DNA of 64,000 nucleotides from Cavenderia fasciculata (taxonomy: Eukaryota; Evosea; Eumycetozoa; Acytosteliales; Cavenderiaceae). Below, piece by piece: positions 22,309 through 34,664 of the stretch. The number at the start of each line of letters is the position of its first letter. Position 1 is the stretch's first letter. Under the pieces are notes generated by a model that saw only the letters and a list, made by a program, of their open reading frames with translations, did not search any database and was not told the origin of the DNA. A program made the translations under genes and the position numbers. The stretch is taken from assembly GCF_000203815.1 (NCBI RefSeq), contig NW_004457729.1:3410674-3474673 (forward strand), written 5' to 3'.

Positions 22309-23674
22309 TGTAACTACTAAAGTCTATCTACGTATCCCTCTAAACTGTATCTATTATCTCTCTCTCTCTCTCTCTCTCTCTTTGTACACTATTTAATATG
22401 TATGGTTGGGTTGGGTTAGGTGTGATGCCAATATATATAGATACAAGATATTATAACTATATCTATGTCTATCTATCTCTCTCCTCGATGGTTGCAAACA
22501 AAAAACATTAAAAATCTGTTTTTTGTGGAGCCCACCTTCAAAGATTGATTCACGCACTTCTCTCCTTTTTAGCTTAGTTTACTCGGCCCCCCTCAACACA
22601 ACTTGATGTAACCACCACATCTCTTTTCGTCTTTTTCCACTTACCCCTCTCCCTCTCTCTATTCCATGATCAACGGTCAATCATTATGGTGCATAGGTAG
22701 GAAGAGGATCATCAAAGAATGAAAAGATATTTAATTTATATTATATTACCTTACCTTGCTTGACAACCCAACACATAATATTACATTATATATTAAACAA
22801 CTATATTTAAATGGGTAAAGCTAAAGGTTATTGATTAACTTGCTAACTTTTACAAAAAAAAAAGAAAAAGAGAGACATACTGATTAGAGTAGAGTCTGCC
22901 TATTCAGATTGGTTGGTTGTTTGGTTGATTGGTTGGTCGAGACCAATGATGGCATAAATCATTACAAGTAAGTGTCAATCACTCTTAAGCCAACTAAACT
23001 AATAATAGCATTAATGACGAATAAAAAGGAGACAACTTGTCTTGTTGTTGTTGTTGATCAAGGTTGAGTCCTCTACCTCTCTCACCACCAGACACCCACA
23101 CCCAACCAACCAACCAACCAACCATCAATGAAATGTGGTGAGTGAGTGAGGGTTTGTAGTTGGTGGTGGTAGTAGTGGTGGTGGTGTGGCTGCAAGGTAG
23201 CTAGCGAGACACACAAAAAAATATACATGTACACCAAAGCAAGAGAGGGGTAGGTATGCATACACAAAGTAAAGTAAAAAAAAAACAAAAAAGGAATAAA
23301 ATAAATTAAATTACACATTTAAATGGATTAAACAAGATGATGATGAAGTCTGAACACTCTAGAGTGAGGGCATAATTATATTTGACACAATATATACTAG
23401 TATAGAGATATCTAATATTTATATTCATTATTCAATTCAATTATTCATTCATTTAAAATAATTAATAGTTTTGGTTTATTTATTCTATTTATTTATTTTG
23501 ATTTTCATAGTGTAGTAATATATTATAATATTAATAATAATAATAAGATAAAAAGAGACAGAGAGAGAGAGAAAGAAAGAAAGAGAGAAAGAGAATAAAA
23601 AAAAAAAGATAAAGTTATTAAATCAAATTATTTATATATTTAAATTAATTATCATTCATTTGATATCATACATC
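22309..23674. other. 1.4 kb divergent intergenic region (MOB1 / polyphosphate kinase)
   Basis: Head-to-head promoters. Contents: a TC tract at about 22358-22380, an AACC tetranucleotide run near 23103-23122, GT/GGT-rich runs near 23150-23190, and purine-rich AG tracts at 23555-23610 just before the kinase start. No coding or RNA gene is recognised. Confidence 0.45.
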
Positions 23675-26600
23675 ATGGATATGAATGATAAAGGGACAAA
23701 GAAACTTTCCCTCTCGACAGAGTTTATCAATGGTTCAACTTTGGTAAATAATGGTAATAATAATGATACTGCTGGTATGTTGATTCATTCTTTTTAGAAA
23801 AAGATAATGTATAGTTTAGTTTAGTTGGTTGGCGAGGACAAGGAGGGGAAAATCAAAAGATATACTTTTGTTGTTGCTATTATTATATTCCAGATTATAA
23901 ATTAAATCTAAACAAGTGACAGTCATTCACTCTCATGTTTGAATGAAAATCAGTATTATTATTACTTTTGCAAGATATTATACCTAAAAAAAGAATCATA
24001 ATAATATTGTTCAAACACACATCTTCTCTTGGCTTGGTTAATACCTACCAACTAAACCAACTATAGTTACAATATCAATTTCCATGTTCAATACATTAAA
24101 TTGTGGAATCATTAATTTATTTATTAATTTCCTTATCTTTTTCTTTTTTTTTTTTTTTTCCTTTCTCTCCAAGACATGACAATGGCGAAAAACATACCAA
24201 TTACAAGTGACAATGATTCACCAATAGTTGCAACTACTCAACAATTAAAAGAGTTATCGGTTGGAGATATTGATGATGATAAACCATCGATCGAGTTAGA
24301 TGATAATGATGGTAGAGAACCTTTGTTACCAGTCCACTCTTTTGTTCATGGTAATAATAATAATAACAACCAACAACTAGATACACCAACATCATCAACA
24401 AATGGAGTTGTAACTTCATCTGCAAATGAAGATGAAGAGGTGATTCACTTGTTACACAACCACAACAAGATTGAGAGTGATGTGCATTCAAGTTTGGATA
24501 GCGATGACGAGAGAACCAATCAAGAGGATGAGTACTCTGAGGACGGCTCGGAAGAGGACCGATATGAGACGGACGACAGCGACGACACTGACAGCGACGT
24601 TGACTATTTTGGCATGGACGCTCTCACAAACAGCAGCAGTAACGGACGTCTCAGTCACCCACACATGGCACCGTCATCCCCATCGTCGTCTTCATCACTC
24701 TCTTCGTCGACCTCTAATCTTCCCCCTGCTCCACACCATACCCTCCCAACCCCATCCTCAATGATCAATCACAATGCACAAAGAAAGTCGAAAAAGATGA
24801 ATAAAAAGAAGTCGTCAAAGTCAAACAACAACAACAATACAACTTCAACATCGTCAACAACAACAACAACAACCACAAACAACAACTCTTCTTCTACTAG
24901 ATCAAAAAAGGATAAAGATAAGAAAAAGGAAAAGGGAAAGGGAAAATCAAAGTCAATGGACGGAAGAGATTCTTTGGATCTTGGAAAAGACAAAAAGATC
25001 CATTCGTTGATCAGAAGTGAAGCCAACTCTCCACTCTTTTCACCAACCGAGTTTGTCAAGGGTGCAGGAGGAGGGTCGTCCTCACACCAACACCACCACC
25101 ATCCACCCCAGCCACTCACCACCCAACATAATCTGTCGTCGTCATTGATGGGATTCCGCAATCTCGGCTGTTCGAATATCCTTCAGAACCAGAACCCCCA
25201 GATCATTCCGTCGGGCAGTAAACCGTTACTCACCACACTGATGGGATCGGGTGACCCTAACCTAGGACGCGTTCTACCAGACCCAGAGTATCTCCCACAC
25301 GTATGGGACGAGCAAGACAATGTCTTTATCGTGCCGACTTGCTCACACCCTATCCTTGACATTGACAATCTCTTTTCAGATGTCAGTGTCCCCGCAGGAG
25401 GGTATCCATCGACTCCGGGTGATAGCACTCCCCGTCTTCTCCAGTCACAGTCTGTTGGAGATATCTTGTCCCATCCATCACACACCTCTCTCCAATCGAC
25501 CACACTCAACCATCCATCCATGGCATCATCCTATTATCAAATGCCAAACAATGCTGGTGGTAGTAGTTTGAATAATAGTACTGCCATCCCAAAGTATTTT
25601 AATAGTTTTGGTACCACCAGCGAACAACAACAACAACAGCAACAACAAGTACCTGGAATGGACAATGATCTTCCATTGGACATTAAGATTTTACAACTCT
25701 CTGGATCAAGACATTATTTCAATCGAGAGTTGACCGAGTTAATTTACTTTTATAGAATATTATATGAAGCTTATAATCCTGCTGTACCAGTAATTGAAAA
25801 ATTAAGATTCCTTGCCATCACCTCTCAAAATATTGATATGTATTTTTGTAAACGTGCTCTCAAAGTATGTAGAAACTAAAAAAAAATAAGTATACATAAT
25901 ATATATTAATATGTTTATTTATTTATAGTTACGACTTGGATTTATTTCAACAAGAAAATCATTAAAACCAGAGGAAAAATACATAAACATGGTATTAAAT
26001 ACAACTAGAAATTTAATCAATGATAAATATAATCTATTTAATAATAAGATTGTTCCAGAATTGGCAGCAAATAATGTTAATTTATTAAAGTATGTTAGTA
26101 ACTAAATATAATATAATATATATTGGAGATAGGGATGAATAATTAATTAAATTACATTTTTTATAAACTTGAATAGGTATGACGATTTACAAGATGGAGA
26201 AAAATATCAATTAAGAGCATTCTTTTTACAACATGTATTCCCATTGATGACACCATTGGTAGTTGATGCAGGACATCCATTCCCAAATCTAAGTAATCTC
26301 AGTTTGAATATTGCAGTGGTTCTTCAACACGATGAAGAGGGGCATACTAGATTTGTTCGTATCAAGGTACCACTCAAGATTCCTAGATTCGTACACATTA
26401 AACAACGTCAACCATACAGTTTGATTCCAATGGAGGAGATTATTTTGGCCAATCTAGACACACTCTTTCCCAACACTAAACTGCTCACCAAATGTCTCTT
26501 TAGAGTGACTCGTCATTATGATCTCAAGCTCAATGAAGACGATGCCAACGATCTGCTCGAGTTGATAAAGACCGAGTTGCACAAACGAAAGTTTGCACCA

Positions 26601-27905
26601 ATGGTCAGACTCGAAGTGTCTGCCTCCATGCCAAAGGATATTCTCGACATGTTGATCACACAGTTGCACCTCGACGACGCAGATGTCTACATTATCGATG
26701 GGTTGTTGGGATTGGCCGACCTCTTTGAAATCTGCAAGTTGAATCTACCTCATCTCAAATTCGAACCTTGGATACCACACATCCCAAGTCGTCTCGTCAA
26801 CCTCTCCAAGTATCCTCAACAAGATATCTTTAGTGTCATTAGAAAAGGTGAATTGTTGGTTCAATTACCCTACGTTAGTTTTAATAGCAGTGTCCAATTG
26901 TTCATCGAAAGTGCAGTGAAAGATCCAAAGGTGTTGGCCATTAAAATAGCCATTTATAGAACTAGTTCCAACTCTCAATTGATTAGAGCATTGTGTGAAG
27001 CTGCATCTCATAAAGAGGTGAGTGTATTGGTTGATCTCAAGGCGTCGGGTGACGAAGAACAGAATACAAAGTATGCAAGATTGCTCGAGCAGGCTGGCTG
27101 TCACGTGTCGTATGGGTTGGTCGGTCTCAAGACACATTGCAAGATTGCTATGGTGGTGCGCGAGGAGGAGAATGGTCTCCGTGAGTATTTGCACTATTCA
27201 ACGGGCAACTACAACTCGAGCACAGCCGATATCTACGTCGACATGTGTCTCTTTAGTTGTGACCAGCAGTTGGGTGCCGACATGTGCGATCTATTCAACT
27301 ATCTCACCGGGTACAGTCGTATCACCTCTTTTAGAAAACTATTGATTGCTCCGATGAACATGCGATCTACTCTGATCCAATTGATCGAGACTGAAGCGAG
27401 AAATGCACGTGAAGGTAAAGAAGCGTCCATTTTAGCAGTCATGAATGGACTGGATGACAAACGTATTGTCAATGCATTGTATCATGCTAGTGTAGCAGGT
27501 GTCACTATTAAATTGGTCGTAAGAGGTCGCTGCAGAATCCTCCCAGGTATCCCTGGCATCAGCCACAATATCAGTGTCATTAGTATCCTGGGTAGATTCC
27601 TCGAACACAGTCGTATCTACTATTTCTCCAATGGTGGTGCACCCAAGGCATACATTGCCAGTGCCGATTGGTTGCATCGTAATCTCAAGCGAAGAGTTGA
27701 GACACTTGTCCCTGTCGAGGACCCAGCCAACATCAAAGAGCTGCGTTCCATCATCGACGTCTACATCAACGATCCAACCGCCTGGGAAATGTTACCCGAC
27801 GGTCGTTACAAAAAGGTTGCATCCAATGAACATGCCTCCCTTGCTTCTCAAAATGTCTTTGTTCGTCACACCATAAACACTCATCCAATTATTTGGTCAA
27901 AATAG
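23675..27905 (+). CDS. ppk1: polyphosphate kinase, PPK1 type
   Basis: Four exons: 23675-23774, 24174-25864, 25929-26089, 26177-27905 (1226 aa). PPK1 synthesises inorganic polyphosphate from ATP. The catalytic core begins at about residue 535 (YFNRELTELIYFYRIL, the N-domain) and includes the head domain (QLRAFFLQHVFPLMTPLVVD), the tunnel region (LYGL-type GLVGLKTHCKIAMV) and the autophosphorylated histidine in LHYSTGNYN at residue 990, plus SADWLHRNLKRRVE near the end. PPK1 is otherwise bacterial and is known in Dictyostelium, so ancient transfer is the usual explanation. The first 530 residues are low-complexity: acidic, then Ser/Lys/Asn-rich with KKDKDKKKEK runs, and have no bacterial counterpart. 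Codons in the core are more GC-rich than in this extension. Confidence 0.95.
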
Positions 27906-28159
27906 ACAAATCAGACAGATAGAAATAGATAGATAGGATGTTATATTCTATCTATATATATATATTAAAAAATAATAAATAGAATGATATTTTAAAATAC
28001 ATACATACACGTCGTTCCAAAAATAAATATATTAATTAATTTAATAATAAAAGTTAAGCTAAAAACAACCAGTTAAACTTCTTCGAAGAAATAAAAGTAT
28101 TTTTAATTTATTTTTATTTTAAAGCAAGCATATGTAAATGAAGAGAGTTGTCGAGACAT

Positions 28160-29742
28160 ATGAACTCTTCTTCTTGTTTATTATTGCATAAAAGTAAAAG
28201 ATTATTATCATCTATAATATCATCATCGTTGTCGTCGTCATCTTTGTCATTATCTTATCGATCATTATCATCAAGCAATAATAATCATAGCAACAAGATG
28301 AAGATAGTATTATCAAGAGTGTGGAGTGACCCTGATACATCAGTGAGACAATCTCTTACACCGTTAACAATCGATTTGGAAAAGAACCCATTCAATGTTG
28401 GAAGAGGTCTGTTGGATATTGGTGATGATCGAATCAGTCGAAAACAAGTAGAACTCTCTATTGGTTTAAATAGTCAACAACTTTTAATTTCACAAGTATG
28501 TGTAGTATATATGTACATACACATTCTCATTAATAGTTGTGACTAACTAATAGCTTGATAACCTATATCTATAGTTAGGATTAAACCCATCATTTATTCA
28601 AGATTATACACAATTTATACAATTGTCAACGACCAAGGGAGTGATGGTACAAGATTTGGTTGGTCAACAAATTCAAAAGGGGTCAAATCAAGTAATCAAT
28701 ATTGGAAAAGAGTATAGTCAAGGTTTAATATTATCATTTATCATTCCAGATGAAAGACCTATTCATGTAAAGGTTGATGTTATTCCTAATACCGCTCCTA
28801 CAACTAGTCCAACAAATCTTTTAAAGAGATCACAAGAAAACAAAAATGATGGTGAATATAATGATAAAGATCTTTATGACTCTGATCATAAAACAAAGAT
28901 GAAAAAAGTAGTTGAAGAAGAAACAACATCGACTACTTCTACTTCTTCTACTTCTACAACATCTACAAATAGTCAACAACAATTGGATAACTCAACCATT
29001 GTTCCACCAAAACCAAAACCATCAACAAGTAAAGGAAAAGGATCATGGAGTGATGCTTTACTTCCCTATTGTGATGATCCAGAAGGTCATAAAGATGTTG
29101 TTGTGTGGTATGATGATCAAGTTGTCTTGATTAAAGATGTTTATCCAAAATCAAAATATCACTTTTTAATGCTTCCAAGAGAACATGTATGTTTATCAGT
29201 ATCAGAGAGAGAGAAAAGATACAAAACTAATTTAATTTTAATTATCTTTTATTTTTTTTTAGATATCAAATTTCAAACAACTTTCCAAATCACATATACC
29301 ATTATTAAAAAAGATGTACCAAGATGGAATGAATTATATTAAAAAGAATTATCCATCAATTGATATTGATAAAAACCTTCAAGTTGGATTCCATGCCATT
29401 CCATCAATGAGACAATTACACATGCACTTTAATACCAAAGATTACAATACACCTCAATTAAAGAGAAAAGAACATTGGCAATCATTTACAACTGAATTTT
29501 ATATTCCTCAAAATGAATTTATTGGAATGTTGGAAACAAATAATCAGATTACTGTAAGGACAAGGATGGAATCAAAAACAATTTATAATTTATAACTTAC
29601 TCTTGAATAATTCATTTATTTGTTTTAGATTGACAAGGAAAAGATGTTGGCAATTAAAGATAGGCCTTTAGAATGCCCAAAATGTCACAAACAATTTGAT
29701 AGTATTCCAAAAGTAAAGTCACATCATTCAACTTGTTGTTAA
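28160..29742 (+). CDS. aptx: aprataxin (FHA-HIT-zinc finger DNA-adenylate hydrolase)
   Basis: Four exons: 28160-28495, 28575-29186, 29263-29553, 29629-29742 (450 aa). Aprataxin removes AMP left on DNA 5' ends by abortive ligation. An FHA-like domain (VGRGLLDIGDDRISRKQVEL) comes first, then a Ser/Thr linker, the HIT-type catalytic domain (SWSDALLPYCDDPEGH, LIKDVYPKSKYHFLMLPREH, VGFHAIPSMRQLHMHF, HWQSFTTEF) and a C-terminal finger (CPKCHKQF with HHSTCC). Catalytic His369 and His371 are present, while the first His of the usual HxHxH is Gln. The first 45 residues from the ATG at 28160 are Ser/Leu/Arg-rich without acids, like a mitochondrial presequence; an internal Met before KIVLSRVW (28301) could start a nuclear form. 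Confidence 0.93.
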
Positions 29743-30198
29743 CCACCACAACTGCAGGCAGTCAGTGTTGAATAAATCAATATTTACCCAACCATTATTA
29801 ATTAATTAATTAATTAATTAATTAATTAATTAATTAATTAATTAGTAGGGCTAGATATTTTATGTACATTGAATCAATCAACAAGTTCCCATAATATTAT
29901 TATATATATATTCAAATCCACCCTCTTGAATTCCTGTCAAAAATATTATTTTTTAATAAAGCGTGTTTTGGTTTTCCCTCCTTTTTTTAAAAAGTTTTTG
30001 TCTCTTCATCAGTATCATTCATTGTGTGATTTATTTAAATTTATCTATTTCTATTTGCATTCTCGATAATAAGATATCTATCTTTCTATATTTATATATT
30101 GTATTGTAGGTCTCGGAAACATAAGAGTTGAAGAGTATACTAACAAACAAAGAACAACAGAAAGAAACAAAGAAAGAAAGAAAGAGAGAGAGAGAGAA
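29743..30198. other. intergenic gap with (ATTA)n repeat
   Basis: Holds an ATTA tetranucleotide repeat at about 29797-29844, T-runs, and an A/G-rich leader (AAAGAAAG, AGAGAG) directly before the next start codon. No gene is seen. Confidence 0.5.
29797..29844. repeat. (ATTA)n tetranucleotide repeat
   Basis: About twelve ATTA units 3' of aprataxin. Confidence 0.9.
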
Positions 30199-30500
30199 AT
30201 GGATACATCTGTAGATCATACAGATGGAAAGGTATGTCATATCTTGTGACGACAAAAGAGACAACAAGTAATATATATTGTATACAATATACTAATCTAT
30301 CTATCTATCGACAATTGTAATTGGTTACAGAGAAGAGGAGCAGGAGGAGCATATAAAAGAAGAGTGAGTAAAGGTGGCTCATCAATCATCCCAAACAACC
30401 CGTTGAATGCTTCCATTGCAACCAACACACAACAAAAGGATGAGATTGGCAATGTAAATATATTATCGTATTGGAATGAAGATGATGATGATAAGAATAA

Positions 30501-30547
<47 letters not shown>

Positions 30548-33500
30548 GTAGTGACATTACTACTGATGCTGCTAAAGAAGGTATGAATGAATTGAATGAA
30601 TGAATGAATGAATGAATGAACTGACAAATAAGAACGAATGGATATTAACATGTTGGTTTAATTATATAGTTGAACAATTAGATGAACCAACCATTAAAAT
30701 AGTGTCAGAAGAGGATGAAGATGAGGAGGAACAAGAGGCCCAAGAAGAGGTCCAAGTAGATGAAAACTTTTTTGAATTCCCATCTACACCAGCTCGATCA
30801 AAGATGTCTGCAAAGACACCTGCCAAGACACCTTCAACATCATCAAAGACAAGGACAAAGACAAACACCACCCCTACAAAGACAAACACCACTCCTTCAA
30901 AGGGATCTGCAAAGAAATCGATCACCATCGATACCAATCCAGACCTTGCATCACCAACAACATCAACACCTTCAAGAGCTCCTCCAACTGCAAAGTCACC
31001 ATCAAAGGCAAAGACTCCTACAAAGACTACTCCTTCAAAGGAACTACAACAACAAAAAGAGCAAGAACAAGAACAAACACAACCAAAGACACCACAACCC
31101 AAACCACCAAAAACACCAACATCATCAAAGAAAAAGAGTGCTGCCAAGTCGGCTAGCAAAACAGCTGCCTCTTCAACAACAAAGTACCCCAAGTCACCCT
31201 CTGATAATAATAACAACAATCAAAACAATGTAAATCCAGATGTAATCCCATTCAATCTCGAAGCTGAAAGACTTGAAATGGAAAGAGTTGAAAAAGAACG
31301 TTTGGAAAATGAAAGATTGGAAAATGAACGACAAATTGAAAAGGAAAGAGTTGAAAAGGAGAGAGTTGAAAAGTTGGAAAAAGAAAGATTGGAAAAGGAA
31401 CGACTTGAAATGGAAAGAGTTGAAAAGGAGAGAGTTGAAAAGTTGGAGAGAGATCGTTTGGAAAAGGAGAGATTGGAAAAATTGGAAAAAGAAAGATTGG
31501 AAAAGTTGGAAATTGAAAGAAGAGAAGCCAAGGAAAACTTGGAGAGAGAAAAGAGAGAAAGAGTGGAGAGAGAAAAGGAAGAGAGAGATAAACGAGAACA
31601 ACAAGAACAAGAGGAACGAGAACAATGGGAAAAGGAACAACAAGAAAAGATGGAGGAGATGGAGAGACTGTTGCGTGAAAAGCAAGCAAGAAGAGAGGCA
31701 CAGGAAAAAGAGAAAAAGGAACGTGAACAAAGAGCACGTGCTGAAAAGGAAGAGACGGAGAAACAGTTCCTCTTGGGAGGCAGGGATCGCAAGAGCACCT
31801 TGCAAGAGACCGAGGACGCCATCACCCAATTCAAGCAACAGCTCGAGACGCAGGCCAAGAGTCTGATCGAGGAGCGTTCACAGGCCGATGAAAAGGATAT
31901 CCAGCAGACGATGACTTTGCAGCGAGAGATGGAGGCTCGTGTCGAGGCTGAACGCAAGGAACGAGATTTGCGCGAGGAAAAGGAGCTCAAGGAGCGCCAA
32001 CGCGTTGAAAAAGAAGCCGAGCAAAAGAAGCGTGCCGAACAAGACCGAGTGGAATGCGAACGTTTGGAAAAGGAGAAGCGCGACCAGACCGAGGAAAAGG
32101 AGCGTTTGGAACGCGTGCAAAAGCAAAAAGACAAGGAGGAAAAGGACAAAAAGGAGCGCGAGGAGCGTGCCGAGCAAGAGCGACGCGATGCAGCCAAAAA
32201 GGCCGCCGACGAAAAGTCCAAGCAGGAGAGCTTGGCGTCGGCCAAGGAAAAGGAGCGTCTGCTTGCCGAGCGTCGTGCACTCTATGAAAAGGACAAGTCG
32301 GAAAAGGAGGCGTTGGAACGTGCCAAGAAGAAAAAGATGGAGATTGACAATGAAATCATGGTCAAGGCGATGGACGCCCAGTTTGAAGAGCAGGCGAGAA
32401 AGATCCAAGAAGATGCAGCCCGCGACAAGGCACAGCGTCTTGAAAAGAGAAAGAGGGAGCGTGAAGACGCCGCCAAGCGCGAGCGCGAGGACCGCGACCG
32501 TTTAGAACGTGAAGAACGCGAGGAACGACGAAAGCGAAGTATGAAGCTGGCCGGCGCGATGGGTTTCTCTAACCCTGCTGCGGGAGGTGCTCTTCCCGCA
32601 TCGCTTGGCATGGGTCCCAACCCACCAAGCTCGATCAAGCCAGTTGCTACCCACCATCATCACCACACGGACCTGCTCAACCAGTCGATCGCTGCATTGA
32701 TGACACCTAAGCAGACATCGTCGTCGCTGGTTGCTGCCTACCATAACACAAATCCCAATACATCCGCACTCCTTTTCACGCCCATGTCTAGTCACTATCA
32801 CCAAAACAGCACTGTACTATATACTCCTCAACTCTTAACCCCTGGCTACCGTACGGGATTCTCCCACTACCCAAACACTGCATCCAAGCAACAGCCAGCA
32901 GCAGCAGCAGAGGAGAGTGAAGAAGACAGACGAAACCGCCTGCTCAATCTCTACGACATCAAGTCGCTGGCTCGCATGCCTACGGCGGTCACTGAGCAAG
33001 AGCTCAACATTCTCAAGGACATTGAGCGTATGAACAACAACTATTATGCCATGAACGAGCGTGTGGCCCAACTTGCCAACCTCCAATTTACCGTGCCCTC
33101 GTTCACCGCACCCCCTTCTTTAAATCTCAAACTCTCTATTCTTGAAAAGGAGCAGTTGCAACAAGTGGATGACGCCGCTGCAGCAGCTGCAGCAGCCAAC
33201 CAATCACTCTCACTCGAAGATCTCGGCGGAAACAAGTCGCCTGATAGAAATGGTGATTCCACCAACCCACGTGTATTCAAGACTCCCAGTCGCTCGACAG
33301 TCGCCAAAAACAAGTCAACTACCAAGTCGACGGTCAAAAAGAATCCCGCCAACTTCCAAGCAGCCATAGTGTCATCGGCCACCAAGTTTGGGTACCCAAC
33401 CGAGGAGCCATATGTCTCGGACAGTGAAGGCGACTCATCAACCTCATTCTCCAAGTACACCGATTCATTTACTCATGCAGACTATGAAACTGAGGATGGA

Positions 33501-34157
33501 TCCCGAGATCTTGATGACTCTGGTCTTTTCAAGTCTGCCATGAAGGTCAAAGTTAATCCAAAAAATACTAATAATAATAATATCACCAAAAGTCTTTTTG
33601 ATTCAATTAATAATGATGAAAGGGAAATCACTCCTTTAAAGAAAAAATCTTCATCCTCCTCATCATCAACCATCATACCAACTACATCAACAACCTCTAC
33701 TACATCTACCAGTACTTCAACAGCAGCAGTTGATATTTCCAAACCATCATTTAAACCATTTTCAAGAATGAAGAAATCAACAATGATCAAACAAACTAGA
33801 ACCATTGATTCTGAAGATGAAAGTGATGGAGGAAAAGTCCAACTAAAGAAAAGAACCATTAAAAAAGTTACCATTGTTGAAGAACCTTTGGTTTCACCAA
33901 TTAATACCAAAAATAATAATAGCCAACAACCAAGTAACCCTAAACCAGTATTAAAGAACAAACATTTAGAAAAGGAAATTCTTGGAGTCAAACCAATGGC
34001 ATCACCAAGAACTCTTGTACAATCAAGTGTTAGTAATGCAAGAGCAAGAAGAAACGCAAAAATGAAAGAATCTTTGGGAAACCCTAATAATAATAATAAT
34101 AATAATAATAATGTAAATAGTACGGCAACAAAGAATAGTAAAAAAGGTGGAAAATAA
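30199..34157 (+). CDS. large charged coiled-coil protein, function unknown
   Basis: Three exons: 30199-30231, 30331-30580, 30670-34157 (1256 aa). Residues 1-95 are basic then Asn-rich; 100-300 hold an acidic stretch and Ser/Thr/Pro/Lys repeats (TPAKTP, TPTKTNTTPSK) like a basic microtubule- or DNA-binding region. Residues about 310-735 are an almost pure Glu/Lys/Arg single helix or coiled coil with RxExER heptads (ERLEKERVEK), as in MAP7, caldesmon or INCENP. The C-terminal third has a short ordered block (NLYDIKSLARMPTAV, LNILKDIERMNNNYYAMNERVAQL) and further basic low-complexity sequence ending in poly-Asn and KKGGK. I looked for an INCENP IN-box and did not find one. A cytoskeletal or chromosomal scaffold is plausible, not shown. 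Codons shift to GC-rich within the helix region. Confidence 0.75.
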
Positions 34158-34664
34158 ATCAATTATATAATAATAATATGAAATATAATATAATCTGATA
34201 TGATCATTGTTTAATTGTGATCAAAAAATGTCAGAGCTCATATCGATACCTACCTTGGAAATAATAACCGTTACAAAAACGGCTCTTTGAAAATTTTTAA
34301 TTGAAATTTGTGGTCTGTCTTGAGTGTTTTTGTTTAATACTTTAAAGTATTGGTTTTTTATCTATTTGCAATCTTTTATTGTACAACAAGAGAAATAGGG
34401 AGAGAATCTATTAATCATCATCGTTTCATTGCTAATCATCATCATCATCATCATCATCATATTTATTCACCATCATTCATTTTAATTTCATTTCACATAT
34501 TAACAAACAAACAAACCTTTCATATTCAATATTATTTATATTTGTATCACATATATATATATATATATTCCCTCTTTTTTTTTTAATACACCACCTCTAA
34601 ACACATTTTAAATATAGTAGTATTCATAGTAGTATAGTTTTAAATATATATATATTGTAACAAC
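34158..34664. other. intergenic gap between two coiled-coil genes
   Basis: AT-rich with an (ATC)n run at 34436-34460, an AT dinucleotide run near 34550 and a T-run. No gene is recognised. Confidence 0.5.

Noticed and set aside
31220-32245. Several long minus-strand frames opposite the charged coiled-coil gene
   Set aside because: Ser/Phe/Leu-rich complements of Glu/Lys/Arg codons, no protein features.
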